Source: Candidatus Sungiibacteriota bacterium (GTDB lineage: Bacteria; Patescibacteriota; Minisyncoccia; Sungbacterales; HO2-52-23). Taken from it: 50,472 bases of DNA. Within the stretch, counting starts at the first letter, position 1; each line of letters opens with the position of its first letter. Below the pieces are notes generated by a model. That model searched no databases. It saw nothing but the letters and a program-made list of their open reading frames with translations, and was not told the DNA's origin. Shown piece after piece: positions 1 through 8,594 of the stretch. Location: positions 1-50,472 of the forward strand of contig JACPMG010000019.1 in NCBI GenBank assembly GCA_016186095.1, in the 5' to 3' direction. A program made the position numbers and the translations under genes.

Positions 1-62
1 ACGAGAAAAGACCTCCTCGTGGAGGCACCGGAGAGCCATGCGCGTGGATCGCTAGGTCACCG

Positions 63-173
63 GCTTGCGCCCAGCCCATGGGCAAGCGGGCGGGCAGAGT
101 GCAAGTGGTCATGCCGACTGCGAAGTCGGCGGCGAGGAGCACCGTTGCTCCACCATTGCCTCTGTCCGTCCGC
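63..173 (+). ncRNA. Candidate structured RNA, 3' part, family not assigned
   Basis: Positions 86-99 pair with 160-173 (14 bp including two G-U pairs). The stem continues with GCAA/TTGC (101-104 with 156-159) and TGGT/ACCA (106-109 with 152-155), leaving two single-base bulges. Two hairpins close the junction: 113-130 (GCCGAC/GTCGGC) and 136-151 (GGAGCA/TGCTCC). A further hairpin lies at 63-83. The two wobble pairs would be A-C mismatches on the minus strand, so the plus strand is the likely RNA. A terminator follows at 182. The 5' end may lie outside the window. I looked for RNase P, tmRNA and SRP landmarks and did not find them. Confidence 0.4.
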
Positions 174-181
174 CGTAGTAA

Positions 182-215
182 AAGCCGAGCTTCACCGCTC
201 GGCTTCGTCATTTTT
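182..215. terminator. Intrinsic terminator, probably bidirectional
   Basis: Nine-base-pair stem AAGCCGAGC/GCTCGGCTT with loop TTCACC. Read on the minus strand it lies just after the ftsQ-like stop codon and is followed by TTTT. Read on the plus strand it follows the candidate RNA at 63-173 and is followed, after a short gap, by TTTTT. Confidence 0.65.
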
Positions 216-1023
216 ATTTCAATCTATAGAAAGCTTTGTTCCCAAATCGCACATCAATATACTCAAGTCGCGCGCGCTTCTCTTTGATTTCTTCATCCAA
301 AACAGTTTTCAGAACCCTAAACACATTTTGAAAATCATCATCGCGGTTAAAAAATATTTTAAATCCCTCGTCCGTCTCCACTCGTATCTCACGCGGGGCT
401 TGGGAAGATAATTCGTGCACTACTGACATTATGCCAAGCGAGCGCTTTATCTCCTCGCCTAAAAATATTAGGCGCTCCATAAGCGCCGGCTCAACCGCGT
501 TTTGCCCCACTGCGGGATCCGGGGCATCACTCTTTATTTTAGTAATCAGCGACCCGGAAAAATTGGGCGCCGATTCGTACGCAAATCCGGAAGCATCTAT
601 ATAGGCGCATGAGCTCTGCCCGCAAAATATGCCAAAAAGCTTGCGCTCTTTTGCCGAAATCTTGAGCTTATCCGGGAAATCTTTTTTAATTGAAATCTGC
701 TCGATCCTTGGAAACTCTTTCTGAAGGCTTTCGGCAAGAGAAGCGGTCTCGGCCAAGAAAAAAGAACTTCGGGGAATCAGTGCCGCAAACTCGCCCTGGA
801 GCTCATGTTTTATTTTTGACGCGATCTCCTCTTGGCTCAACACTTCCAAACCAGAAAAAGAAATTTCTCGAATTTGCCACCTCGGAAAACGTAAAACGTA
901 AACCATACCGGCTATGATAACACCCAATAGGGAAAAAGCCGCCAAAACCAAAAAAAACCTCCGCATATGAAAACGTCTGCGAGGCAACCTTTCTTCCCGC
1001 GGAGTATAGATAACACGACTCAT
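214..1023 (-). CDS. ftsQ: FtsQ-like cell division protein with POTRA domain
   Basis: 269 aa. A basic N-terminus is followed by one membrane segment (about residues 23-45). A POTRA-like segment follows (around IREISFSGLEVLSQEEI) and then a beta-rich extracytoplasmic part, the FtsQ/DivIB architecture. FtsQ links the divisome to septal wall synthesis from the outer face of the membrane. The start codon overlaps the alr stop as ATGA, implying translational coupling. In many bacteria ftsQ follows mur genes; here it follows alr, another wall gene. Family assignment rests on architecture and context, since FtsQ sequences are poorly conserved. Confidence 0.75.
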   Translation of the reverse strand: MSRVIYTPREERLPRRRFHMRRFFLVLAAFSLLGVIIAGMVYVLRFPRWQIREISFSGLEVLSQEEIASKIKHELQGEFAALIPRSSFFLAETASLAESLQKEFPRIEQISIKKDFPDKLKISAKERKLFGIFCGQSSCAYIDASGFAYESAPNFSGSLITKIKSDAPDPAVGQNAVEPALMERLIFLGEEIKRSLGIMSVVHELSSQAPREIRVETDEGFKIFFNRDDDFQNVFRVLKTVLDEEIKEKRARLEYIDVRFGNKAFYRLK

Positions 1024-2168
1024 AATACGAAACGCTTTATAAGAGGGTTAATCCTGGTCAAAAACTCATACTGACTAGTCCCGATTTTTAAAGCAGGCTC
1101 ATCCGCCCCTATAAATTCTCTGCCCTGCCGTCCTACTAGAACTACCTCATCGCCAACTTTCACTTTAGAAATATCACCGATATCAACCGTCATCATATCC
1201 ATAGAGACACGGCCAAGGATTTTTGCACGCCGGCCACAAATCAATACCTCGCCCACGCTAGATAATCCCCTATCGTAACCATGCCAGTAGCCCACGGGAA
1301 GTACCGCAATCTTAGTGTCTCTTTGCACTTGTTCCGTAAGGTCATACCCCACGTACGAGCCTTTAGGTATCATCTTTACTTCGCCAACAATAGTTTTCCA
1401 AGAAAGCACCGGTTTTAAAAAAAATCCTTTAGGATGCCTAACTTTGGCTGCCCAGGAAGGCCAGTAGCCATAAAGCCCCATGCCCACGCGCACCATGTCC
1501 AGATGCGCTTCGGGAAAAAGAAGCGTTGCATCGGAAGCCGCGGCATGACGGACTAAATTCCTAAATCCCGCGCGATCAAAAATTTTTATAATTTTTTTAA
1601 ATTCCGCAAGCTGGAGTTCCGTATAGGAAGGGTGGCCCCAATCCTTGGCGGCAAAATGAGTATATATTCCGGTTAATAAATTTCGGATTTCGGACTTCGG
1701 ACTTCGGACTTTCCGAATGACTTGTCCTATGTCATTCGGAAGGAATCCTTGCCTGTGCATGCCGGTATCAATTTTTAAATGAAATTGCGGGCGATTTTTT
1801 GCTTTAGCAAGCGTCAGGAGCGATTCAAAATTAGAAACGGTAAGAATTATATTACTTTCCACGGCTTCTTTAATCCGCGAGGGCAGAGTTGAACCCAAAA
1901 CCAGAATCGGGTTTTTAATGCCCTCACGTCGGAGACGCAGAGCTTCAACTATGGAATCTACGCCGAACCATAGATAATTACCAGTTACTGGTAACTGGTA
2001 ACTTGTAAGTTGCTTCGCAACTTGCACTAAGCCGTGGCCGTAGGCATTGGATTTTATCACGGCCATCAAACGGGTTTTCTTAGGTATTATATTCAAAAAT
2101 TGCTCCGTATTGTACCGGAGCGCTTTTTTATCTATTTCTATCCAGGTACGCAGGCCCGACTGGTCCAT
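1020..2168 (-). CDS. alr: Alanine racemase
   Basis: 382 aa. Interconverts L- and D-alanine with PLP, supplying D-Ala for peptidoglycan. The PLP-lysine motif (AVIKSNAYGHG) is near residue 38, and the C-terminal domain carries GYDLTEQ and GRVSMDMMTVD. Length matches the family. Two stretches look like in-frame insertions of repeated words: residues about 46-63 (DNA 1979-2025, CCAGTTAC/GTAACTGG words) and about 149-163 (DNA 1682-1710, four TTCGGA-type words). It is divergent from the plus-strand gene at 2225 and coupled to ftsQ downstream. Confidence 0.93.
   Translation of the reverse strand: MDQSGLRTWIEIDKKALRYNTEQFLNIIPKKTRLMAVIKSNAYGHGLVQVAKQLTSYQLPVTGNYLWFGVDSIVEALRLRREGIKNPILVLGSTLPSRIKEAVESNIILTVSNFESLLTLAKAKNRPQFHLKIDTGMHRQGFLPNDIGQVIRKVRSPKSEIRNLLTGIYTHFAAKDWGHPSYTELQLAEFKKIIKIFDRAGFRNLVRHAAASDATLLFPEAHLDMVRVGMGLYGYWPSWAAKVRHPKGFFLKPVLSWKTIVGEVKMIPKGSYVGYDLTEQVQRDTKIAVLPVGYWHGYDRGLSSVGEVLICGRRAKILGRVSMDMMTVDIGDISKVKVGDEVVLVGRQGREFIGADEPALKIGTSQYEFLTRINPLIKRFVL
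1682..1710. repeat. TTCGGAN word repeat inside alr
   Basis: Four near-identical units of the type TTCGGAT/TTCGGAC lie in tandem, followed by the complementary TTCCGAA. They encode a polar stretch (SPKSEIRN) between conserved parts of Alr. The reading frame stays open. Confidence 0.6.
1979..2025. repeat. CCAGTTAC-type inverted word repeat inside alr
   Basis: TTACCAGTTACTGGTAAC is self-complementary and is followed by a second hairpin (AAGTTGCTTCGCAACTT). The same words recur between genes at 21308-21334. In Alr they encode residues about 48-60 in an otherwise conserved N-terminal region. Confidence 0.6.
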
Positions 2169-2224
2169 TGACTTTTTATAATTAAGTGATGTATTATGAC
2201 AACAAAGTTGCCGGAGGAAACAGA

Positions 2225-2755
2225 ATGCACTTTTACAAAAAGTTCCTCCCGTTGTGGAAATTTCTCGGCATTACCGCGTTATCATTTTTTATATTACAGA
2301 TAGTCTCGCTGAAATCCCTGCAAGAGAACGAAAAAATCCAATTAGTAATCCCTCACTCTGCGAAGACGTTCGTGCGGACAGTCACTACTCCTCCGCCCTT
2401 GCCGAAATTCCGGGAATTCATCCGGGACAACTACACGACGGTGGGGTTCATTGGTACGATTTCCCTTGCCCTCGAAGAAACAATTCGTTTTCAGGGTTTT
2501 GTATGGCTGGGCATTTTCCTGCTCAAAAGATCAAGGATAACTCTCCGTATAAGAAAACTTCTTTTATTACTACTGCTCTGGTTGTCTATTATTCTTTTCG
2601 TTCTTGACCATGGCGTGTTGAGTATAGCGACAGTAACGGCGATGCTCGTTTTCAACCTGACTCTTTTTTACTACGGATCGCTCCTGCAGCCGTATTTGGT
2701 ACACGCCATCTGGAATCTTCTTCAGCCGATTCTTTATAACTTCTCTAAAATCTAG
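2225..2755 (+). CDS. CPBP-type (CAAX protease-like) integral membrane protein
   Basis: 176 aa from the ATG at 2225, chosen because a strong GGAGG lies 7 nt upstream; an in-frame ATG at 2186 lacks this. About four membrane segments. The motifs EETIRFQG, VLDHG and LVHAIWN resemble the EExxxR, H and HxxxN/B motifs of the CPBP (Abi) family of intramembrane proteases. Family members act in prenyl-protein processing, bacteriocin immunity or unknown roles; the substrate here cannot be inferred. It stands alone on the plus strand, divergent from alr, and ends in a terminator. Confidence 0.7.
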   Translation: MHFYKKFLPLWKFLGITALSFFILQIVSLKSLQENEKIQLVIPHSAKTFVRTVTTPPPLPKFREFIRDNYTTVGFIGTISLALEETIRFQGFVWLGIFLLKRSRITLRIRKLLLLLLLWLSIILFVLDHGVLSIATVTAMLVFNLTLFYYGSLLQPYLVHAIWNLLQPILYNFSKI

Positions 2756-2778
2756 CCGCCCCAAGGCGGACTTTTTTT
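2756..2778 (+). terminator. Intrinsic terminator of the CPBP gene
   Basis: Stem CCGCC/GGCGG with loop CCAA, followed by AC and seven T residues. It overlaps the end of serS on the other strand. Confidence 0.8.
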
Positions 2779-4093
2779 ATCGCTCGATCATTCCCAAGCC
2801 GCCCATATGGGGCCGCAATACTTCAGGGATTTTAACCGAGCCGTCTTTTTGCTGATAATTTTCCAGGATAGCGATAATGGCACGGGAAGTGGCGATGGCC
2901 GTGCCGTTTAGGGTGTGCGCGTATTCCGTTTTCCCGTCGTTACCTCGATATTTTATTCCCAGACGCCTGGTCTGATAATCCGTCGTATTAGATGTGGAGG
3001 TCACCTCCCCCCAATCGCCCTGTCCCGCTCCTTTGGAGCGAGGCTCGCTCAACGAAGTTGAGCGGCCGGGCATCCAGGCCTCCAGATCAAATTTTCTGGC
3101 GGCCTGCGCGCCCAAATCTCCGGTACACATCTCAACCACGCGGTAAGGAATTTTCAGGCCCCGCCACATTTCTTCCTCATGCTCCAAAAGCTCCTCGTGA
3201 ATTTTGGACGAATCTTCCGGCCGGCAGTATACAAACATCTCCACTTTGGTAAATTGATGCACCCGGTAGAGACCTTTGGAATACTTTCCGTAGCTTCCTG
3301 ATTCTTGCCGGAAGCAGTGCGAATAGCCGGCATATTTATAAGGCAATTTTACCCCATCCAAAATTTCATCCGCATGAATACCTGCGAGCGGAATCTCAGC
3401 AGTAGCAATAAGTCCAAGATCTGTATTTTCTATAATGTAAGTTTGCGCCTCTGACCCGCGCGGCATATATCCCGTGCCGAGATAAAACTTGCTTCGCGCC
3501 ATATCAGGGGTTATCATCGGCGTAAATCCTTTCTTCACCAAAAAATCAAGCGCGTAGCGGACGAGCGCCAACTCTAAAAGCACTCCCTCATTTTTCAAAT
3601 AATAAAAATCGGAGCCGGAAACTTTAGCCGCGGTCTCAAAATCTATAATGTCAAGTTTAGCCGCAAGCTCCAAATGATCTTTAGGTGTGAAAGAAAATTT
3701 TGGTTTCTTACCCACCTCCCGCAAGACCACGTTATCCAGCTCGCTCTTTCCTATGGGCACTTCATCCAACGGCAAGTTAGGTATTTTATATACTAATTCG
3801 TTGAATTCTTCCTCAAGCGCCTTCAACTCAAACTCCGCATCGCCCAGTTTTGCTTTTAGTCCCTTCGCCTCCCCCATCTCACGAGACCGGGTCTCGTGAG
3901 ACTCGTGGGATGCTTTTGCTATCTTGCTAGATAACTCATTTTGCCGCGCGCGCAAGTCATCCACCTCTTTAATTTTTGCTCGCCGTTTCTCGTCTAATCC
4001 GAGCAAATACTCCAAATCAAATTCTGCACCCCTATTTTTAAGGGCTTCTTTTAACTTCTCTGGATTCTCGCGGATGAATTTAATGTCTAACAT
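2777..4093 (-). CDS. serS: Seryl-tRNA synthetase
   Basis: 438 aa. Class II aminoacyl-tRNA synthetase charging tRNA-Ser. The N-terminal tRNA-binding coiled-coil arm (to about residue 110) is followed by the catalytic core. Visible motifs are TAEIPLAG, FRQESGSYGKYSKGLYRVHQF (motif 2 region) and TLNGTAIATSRAIIAILENYQ (motif 3). At residues about 343-358, just before the conserved GEVTSTSNTTDYQ segment, a polar stretch of about 16 residues interrupts the normally short PGR..YGEV link; it is encoded by two palindromes (3026-3064). It follows the nudix gene with one base between stop and start. Confidence 0.96.
   Translation of the reverse strand: MLDIKFIRENPEKLKEALKNRGAEFDLEYLLGLDEKRRAKIKEVDDLRARQNELSSKIAKASHESHETRSREMGEAKGLKAKLGDAEFELKALEEEFNELVYKIPNLPLDEVPIGKSELDNVVLREVGKKPKFSFTPKDHLELAAKLDIIDFETAAKVSGSDFYYLKNEGVLLELALVRYALDFLVKKGFTPMITPDMARSKFYLGTGYMPRGSEAQTYIIENTDLGLIATAEIPLAGIHADEILDGVKLPYKYAGYSHCFRQESGSYGKYSKGLYRVHQFTKVEMFVYCRPEDSSKIHEELLEHEEEMWRGLKIPYRVVEMCTGDLGAQAARKFDLEAWMPGRSTSLSEPRSKGAGQGDWGEVTSTSNTTDYQTRRLGIKYRGNDGKTEYAHTLNGTAIATSRAIIAILENYQQKDGSVKIPEVLRPHMGGLGMIER
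3026..3064. repeat. Paired palindromes inserted in serS
   Basis: CGCTCCTTTGGAGCG (3026-3040) and CGCTCAACGAAGTTGAGCG (3046-3064) are joined by AGGCT, so the junction is itself a palindrome (GAGCGAGGCTCGCTC). The same plan with different arms occurs in proS at 11175-11216. Confidence 0.75.
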
Positions 4094-4094
4094 A

Positions 4095-4517
4095 CTAAAA
4101 ATTGAAATATGCCTTAAATGCTTTATACTCCTCGTGGCTCATGAAGTCCTTTCTTTTAAATGGATGAGTTTTTGGATTAATCCATTCGTAACTTTCATGC
4201 TCGGATGATAACTTTACGCTTCCAGATATATATTTACTTTCATAAACGGTAAGAAAGTTCAAAACTCCACGCGAAGGAACAGGACGCCGGAATTGAAATA
4301 TAGGACGCCCGATTTTGTACTTAACAGAAGGACCCAGTTCTTCCTTTATTTCCCGTGCTAGAATCTTTATCAAAGGAATTTTGTTTTCCACGTTGTCAAT
4401 ACGTCCGCCGGGCAAATCCAAAAAGTTTCGTCTGGAAATACGCAAAAAAAGTACCCGCCCACCCTTCCGCAGTAGTAACTTCAACGCCACTTGGTACAAT
4501 GCGTAATCTCGTTTCAT
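4095..4517 (-). CDS. NUDIX hydrolase
   Basis: 140 aa. Carries a recognisable Nudix box (GGRID...ILAREIKEELG) with about three extra residues between the first Glu and the REUxEE part. NUDIX enzymes hydrolyse nucleoside diphosphates linked to another group; the substrate is not evident. Its ATG shares a base with the lysS stop (TAATG) and it is directly followed by serS, so it is co-transcribed with two synthetases. A housekeeping nucleotide-sanitation role is an inference. Confidence 0.85.
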   Translation of the reverse strand: MKRDYALYQVALKLLLRKGGRVLFLRISRRNFLDLPGGRIDNVENKIPLIKILAREIKEELGPSVKYKIGRPIFQFRRPVPSRGVLNFLTVYESKYISGSVKLSSEHESYEWINPKTHPFKRKDFMSHEEYKAFKAYFNF

Positions 4518-6046
4518 TACTTTGGTCTCATAGTCGGGAATAAAACCACCTCCCTAATATTTTTCGTATTTGTAAAAAGCATTATTAATCTATCTACGCC
4601 TATCCCAAGTCCTGCTGTAGGCGGCATGCCGTACTCCATCGCCTCCAAGTAATCCTCATCAATGCGGTGCGCTTCTTCTTCCCCGCCACCGCGCATTTTC
4701 TCCTGCTCCTCAAAACGGCTACGCTGATCAAGCGGGTCGTTTAATTCCGCAAACCCATTGGTAAGCTCTACCCCAGCAACAATAAGCTGAAAACGGCGCA
4801 CTTCAGCAGGATTTTCAGGGCGTCTTTTGGAAAGGGGCGAAATATCGATAGGGTGATTGACCACAAACGTGGGCTGAACGATATATGGCCGGCATACTTT
4901 TTTATATATTTCATCGGCAATTTTACCTTTGGATTCGTGCTTCCCAACCTCAATGCCAAGTTGCCGCGCCCGCGTGGCCAGAGAATCGCGCGTCTCACGC
5001 TCGTAATCGGTAATAAGGGCGTAGCGCGAGAGAAGGTCTTTGAAAGCAACCCGCGCAAAAGGTTTTTTGACGATAATTTTTTTACCTTCTCCGCCAGAGG
5101 CGGATCCCTGCCCGACCGGCAGGCGGGCACCTTGGGCGGAAAACTCAATTTCCTGCTTCCTGCCTGCCTGCGCAGGCAGGCCAAACATTTTGGCAAGCGA
5201 AATAAACATCTCCTCAACAAATTTCATCATATCATTTTCGTCCCAGTAGGCCGCGTAGCACTCAAGCATAGTAAACTCCGGATTATGCGTGACATCAATG
5301 CCCTCATTACGAAAGATCTTACCAATCTCATATATTTTTTCCAGTCCGCCGACCAAGAGCCGCTTCAAATAAAGTTCCGGCGCGATCCGCAAGTATAAAT
5401 CAACATCAAGGGCGTTGTGATGGGTTTGAAAGGGCTTGGCAAGAGCGCCTCCGGCAAGCGGATGCAGCATCGGAGTTTCCACCTCCAGAAATCCGTTTTT
5501 TTTAAAAAAATTCCGCAGAGTTTTAATAATCTCTGACCGCACCTCAAAACGTGTCCTTATTTCCGGGTTCATCAAAAGATCCAGGTATCTTTTACGGAAT
5601 CGCTCCTCCACGTCCTGCAATCCGTGCCATTTCTCCGGCAACGGCCGCAGGGATTTAGCCAGCATCTTCCACTCTCCTACCTCCAGCGTTTCCTCGCCTT
5701 TTTTGGTTTTAAAAAGTTTGCCCTCAACTTCAAGGAAATCGCCAATATCTATAACCTCGAGAGCAAGATCATAATTTCCCCCCAACACATCCTTTTTTAG
5801 AAAAAGCTGGATTTTGCCAGATGCGTCACGCACATCCAAAAACATAGAACCCCCATGCTCGCGCTTGGCCATAATGCGCCCCGCAATGACAACTTTCTTT
5901 TTTGATTTGGCAAAAGCAGAAAATTTCTTCAAAACCTCCGCAATGGCCAAATGCGCCCCGCTTTCAGCGGGATAGGGATCAAAGCCGCTTTTTTGCAGCT
6001 TTTCTAATTTCCTTATTCTCTCGTTGCGGATATCTTCTAAGGGCAT
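4517..6046 (-). CDS. lysS: Lysyl-tRNA synthetase, class II
   Basis: 509 aa. Charges tRNA-Lys. The N-terminal OB-fold anticodon-binding domain lies at about residues 50-150. The class II core shows motif 2 (FRNEGIDVTHNPEFTMLE) and motif 3 (GLGIGVDRLIMLF). Between the FVEEMFISLAKMFG helix and the KPFARVAFKDLL strand lie about 35 unusual residues containing GLPAQAGR and GARLPVGQGS, encoded by palindromes at 5088-5142 and 5162-5181. These look like insertions into the core. The gene heads the lysS-nudix-serS string. Confidence 0.96.
   Translation of the reverse strand: MPLEDIRNERIRKLEKLQKSGFDPYPAESGAHLAIAEVLKKFSAFAKSKKKVVIAGRIMAKREHGGSMFLDVRDASGKIQLFLKKDVLGGNYDLALEVIDIGDFLEVEGKLFKTKKGEETLEVGEWKMLAKSLRPLPEKWHGLQDVEERFRKRYLDLLMNPEIRTRFEVRSEIIKTLRNFFKKNGFLEVETPMLHPLAGGALAKPFQTHHNALDVDLYLRIAPELYLKRLLVGGLEKIYEIGKIFRNEGIDVTHNPEFTMLECYAAYWDENDMMKFVEEMFISLAKMFGLPAQAGRKQEIEFSAQGARLPVGQGSASGGEGKKIIVKKPFARVAFKDLLSRYALITDYERETRDSLATRARQLGIEVGKHESKGKIADEIYKKVCRPYIVQPTFVVNHPIDISPLSKRRPENPAEVRRFQLIVAGVELTNGFAELNDPLDQRSRFEEQEKMRGGGEEEAHRIDEDYLEAMEYGMPPTAGLGIGVDRLIMLFTNTKNIREVVLFPTMRPK
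5088..5142. repeat. 55-bp palindromic element in lysS, shared with the pilM-like gene
   Basis: 50 of 55 bases match positions 48517-48571, including a 28-base identical core around CCCTGCCCGACCGGCAGG. Contains the palindromes TCCGCCAGAGGCGGA and CCTGCCcgacCGGCAGG. It is read in the same frame in both genes, giving the shared peptide GARLPVGQGS. Confidence 0.85.
5162..5181. repeat. 20-bp perfect palindrome in lysS
   Basis: GCCTGCCTGCGCAGGCAGGC, encoding LPAQAG in LysS. A related palindrome (CCTGCCGCAGGCAGG) lies between lysS and greA at 6134-6148. Confidence 0.8.
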
Positions 6047-6158
6047 AGCTTTATCTTATTGCACGTGGACAAAAAAGAAAAGGCGCTCTAGGAAAGGAGC
6101 AGCCGTGCGTATTTTCGAGAAAAATTGTCGAGGCCTGCCGCAGGCAGGGAACCGCGCT

Positions 6159-6611
6159 TCACCGTATCTCCGCCACTTGATATGTAATAACTCCTCCGGG
6201 AGTTTTCACCTCTACTTCATCCCCCACTTTTTTGCCCAAAAACGCTTTGCCCATTGGCGACTCATTAGAAATTTTTCCTTCTGCCGGATTGGCTTCCTCC
6301 GAACCTACAATCATATACATTTCTTCGCCGCTCTGGGATCGTACACGTACGGTGGAGCCCACCGTTACCTGATCCGTACGGTGCCCCCTGATAAGCACGG
6401 CGTTCCGCACCGTCTCCTCCAATTCGGCAATCTGCAATTCCATGAGCGATTGTTCTTCTTTGGCCTCCTGATATTCGGCATTTTCTGATAAGTCGCCCAA
6501 TGTTTTGGCATGCTCAAGTCTCGCCGCAATATCCTGGCGCTTTACGGTCTTCAGCTCCTGAAGCTCCTTCTTTAATTTTTCGAGGCCTTCCTCGGAAAGA
6601 TACTCTGACAT
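6159..6611 (-). CDS. greA: Transcription elongation factor GreA
   Basis: 150 aa, normal length. Rescues backtracked RNA polymerase by stimulating transcript cleavage through the secondary channel. The N-terminal coiled coil carries the tip motif DLSENAEYQEAKE with its acidic residues. The C-terminal FKBP-like domain ends in SPMGKAFLGKKVGDEVEVKTPGG. A good promoter lies directly upstream. Confidence 0.96.
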   Translation of the reverse strand: MSEYLSEEGLEKLKKELQELKTVKRQDIAARLEHAKTLGDLSENAEYQEAKEEQSLMELQIAELEETVRNAVLIRGHRTDQVTVGSTVRVRSQSGEEMYMIVGSEEANPAEGKISNESPMGKAFLGKKVGDEVEVKTPGGVITYQVAEIR

Positions 6612-6622
6612 AGTAAAGATAA

Positions 6623-6651
6623 AGAGTAAATTAGTTCCTAAAAACTGTCAA
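6623..6651 (-). promoter_or_regulatory. Promoter of greA
   Basis: On the minus strand TTGACA (6646-6651) is followed after 17 bases by TACTCT (6623-6628), 11 bases before the greA start. Confidence 0.65.
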
Positions 6652-6672
6652 TATGCTTTATGCACATATGAA

Positions 6673-8592
6673 TTATTTTCTATGTTCGAAATACCATTTT
6701 AGAATTTCATTCGTAATCGGGACGGCGACCGTTGCCCCTTCACCGGCATGCTCGACCATCACGGTAATAGCGACTTCCGGATTATCCACCGGAGCAAAAG
6801 CCGTTACCCACGCATGGGGAAGTCCGGAACCCGCCTGCGCTGTGCCGGTTTTAGCCGCGGCAGAGACCGGAAGACCGGAGAGAAGTCTAGCCGTACCCGA
6901 AGTAACCGTCTTCTGCATACCCTTGATGACTTCTTTGACATTATCCTCGCTTACCATGCGCTCCCTAATAAGCTGCGGCTCCTTTTTGTCGCTCACCCCC
7001 CCATCCGCGGCCAGAACGGCATCAAGAATATAAGGCCTCCATAATTTTCCGCCGTTGGCAATAGCCGCAGTAAGAGCTGCCATCTGCAGAGGCGTCACCT
7101 TTACTCCTCCCTGTCCTATGGAAACATTATAGGTATCTCCAATACGCCAGACTGGATCCTGCGGCTCGGCTATTTTTTTTGACTCCGGGTCAGGGATAAA
7201 ACCAGCCTTCTCTCCCGGAAGATCAATGCCTAATTTTGCTCCCAAGCCGAAAGCGAGCGCGTATTTTTTAATCCGCTCAATCCCTAGGCCCTTTTGCTCC
7301 TTGAACCCGCCGCCTACCATGTAGAAATAAACATTGGCCGATTGCGCTATAGCATCATAGAAATCAACCCACCCGTGTTTCTTCCAATCAAGAAACACCG
7401 ATCTCTCGCCCGGCTTGTAAGGGTTGGGGATCTCAATGAATCCCTCATCATAAATTTTTTTTGCCGGGTCAATTATTTTTTCCTCAAGGGCCGCCGCCGC
7501 GACCAAAGGCTTGATGGTGGATCCGGAAGGGAACTCGCCGGAAATAGCCCTATTGAAAAGCGGGGCAAGAGAATTTTCCAGAACCGCCTCAAACTCTTTT
7601 CGCGAAAGAGAATTAGAAAAAATATTGCTGTCAAAACCCGGGAAACTTACCAATGTCCGTACCGATCCGTTACGCGGATCTAGTATCACCACACTTCCTC
7701 CTTTGCTCTTACCAACATAATTTTGTACCGTCTCATAGGTAACCCTCTCTAATTCGCCGTCCACGGTCAGCTTGATTTTAGAACCCTCTACGGTGTTCTG
7801 TGTAAACCGAAATCTGGTCTCTTTTCCCCGTGAGTCGATTTCAACAATTTTCTTCCCACCCACGCCTCGCAATAGGCCATCGTAAAATGCCTCGATACCG
7901 CTCTTGCCTATCGTCTCCTCAGAATTAAGATCCGGCTGCCGCTCTAAATCCTCCGGCGAAACTTTGCCTATGAATCCCAGGAGATGAGAATCAGCCAACG
8001 GTTCACGGTATATGCGCTTATAACTTTCAAAAACCTGTACTCCGGGAAAACGCTCCGGCTCAGATACTATAACCGCTACTGCGCCCCGCGGCATATCCTC
8101 CGCGAGCACGACATGTTTTGGCATTTTGCCAATATCGCCATCTACGGGGAATCCTAAATCATAAAAATACTCCCGGTCTTTACCGAGAAGCGCCCCCAAA
8201 GACGCAAGCAGTTCAGCAGGACCACCGCTTCCCTCTTTAAATTTTTCTCTGCTGAATGCCACGCCAAATGACGGCATATTTACGACCAGCGGAATATCAA
8301 AACGATCATACACCACTCCGCGCGGCGGAAAAACCGGCAATACAAAAAAACGGTTCTCTTGCGACTTTCCCAAAAAATAATCCCCCCTATGGAGCGTAAG
8401 ATCGGCCGCCGCCCAGGTGAGATACCCAACTCCGACGACAACAACCAGAAGGAAAACCGACGGGAAGAAGCGACCTATCGAACGCTCCATCTTCCCTTCA
8501 AGGTTCGAAGAAAAATGTAATTGGTCGGCCGAATCAGCAAGAATTTCATCGGGATCAAGCGGAACAACTGTTTTATTTTTGCCGAAAGCCAT
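6673..8592 (-). CDS. mrdA: Penicillin-binding protein 2 (transpeptidase)
   Basis: 639 aa. Cross-links peptidoglycan during rod elongation, outside the membrane. One membrane anchor at about residues 42-66, then the PBP dimerisation domain. The transpeptidase domain contains the active-site SxxK (STIK, about residue 356), SxN (SAN, about 417) and KTG (KTGTAQ, about 581). It is directly downstream of mreD (2-base gap), in the conserved mreB-mreC-mreD-mrdA order. Confidence 0.95.
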   Translation of the reverse strand: MAFGKNKTVVPLDPDEILADSADQLHFSSNLEGKMERSIGRFFPSVFLLVVVVGVGYLTWAAADLTLHRGDYFLGKSQENRFFVLPVFPPRGVVYDRFDIPLVVNMPSFGVAFSREKFKEGSGGPAELLASLGALLGKDREYFYDLGFPVDGDIGKMPKHVVLAEDMPRGAVAVIVSEPERFPGVQVFESYKRIYREPLADSHLLGFIGKVSPEDLERQPDLNSEETIGKSGIEAFYDGLLRGVGGKKIVEIDSRGKETRFRFTQNTVEGSKIKLTVDGELERVTYETVQNYVGKSKGGSVVILDPRNGSVRTLVSFPGFDSNIFSNSLSRKEFEAVLENSLAPLFNRAISGEFPSGSTIKPLVAAAALEEKIIDPAKKIYDEGFIEIPNPYKPGERSVFLDWKKHGWVDFYDAIAQSANVYFYMVGGGFKEQKGLGIERIKKYALAFGLGAKLGIDLPGEKAGFIPDPESKKIAEPQDPVWRIGDTYNVSIGQGGVKVTPLQMAALTAAIANGGKLWRPYILDAVLAADGGVSDKKEPQLIRERMVSEDNVKEVIKGMQKTVTSGTARLLSGLPVSAAAKTGTAQAGSGLPHAWVTAFAPVDNPEVAITVMVEHAGEGATVAVPITNEILKWYFEHRK

Positions 8593-8594
8593 GC

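Noticed and set aside
63-173. RNase P, tmRNA or SRP RNA
   Set aside because: No ACAGAA-type RNase P core, no tRNA-like end of tmRNA and no SRP GGAAGCAGC-type loop on either strand.
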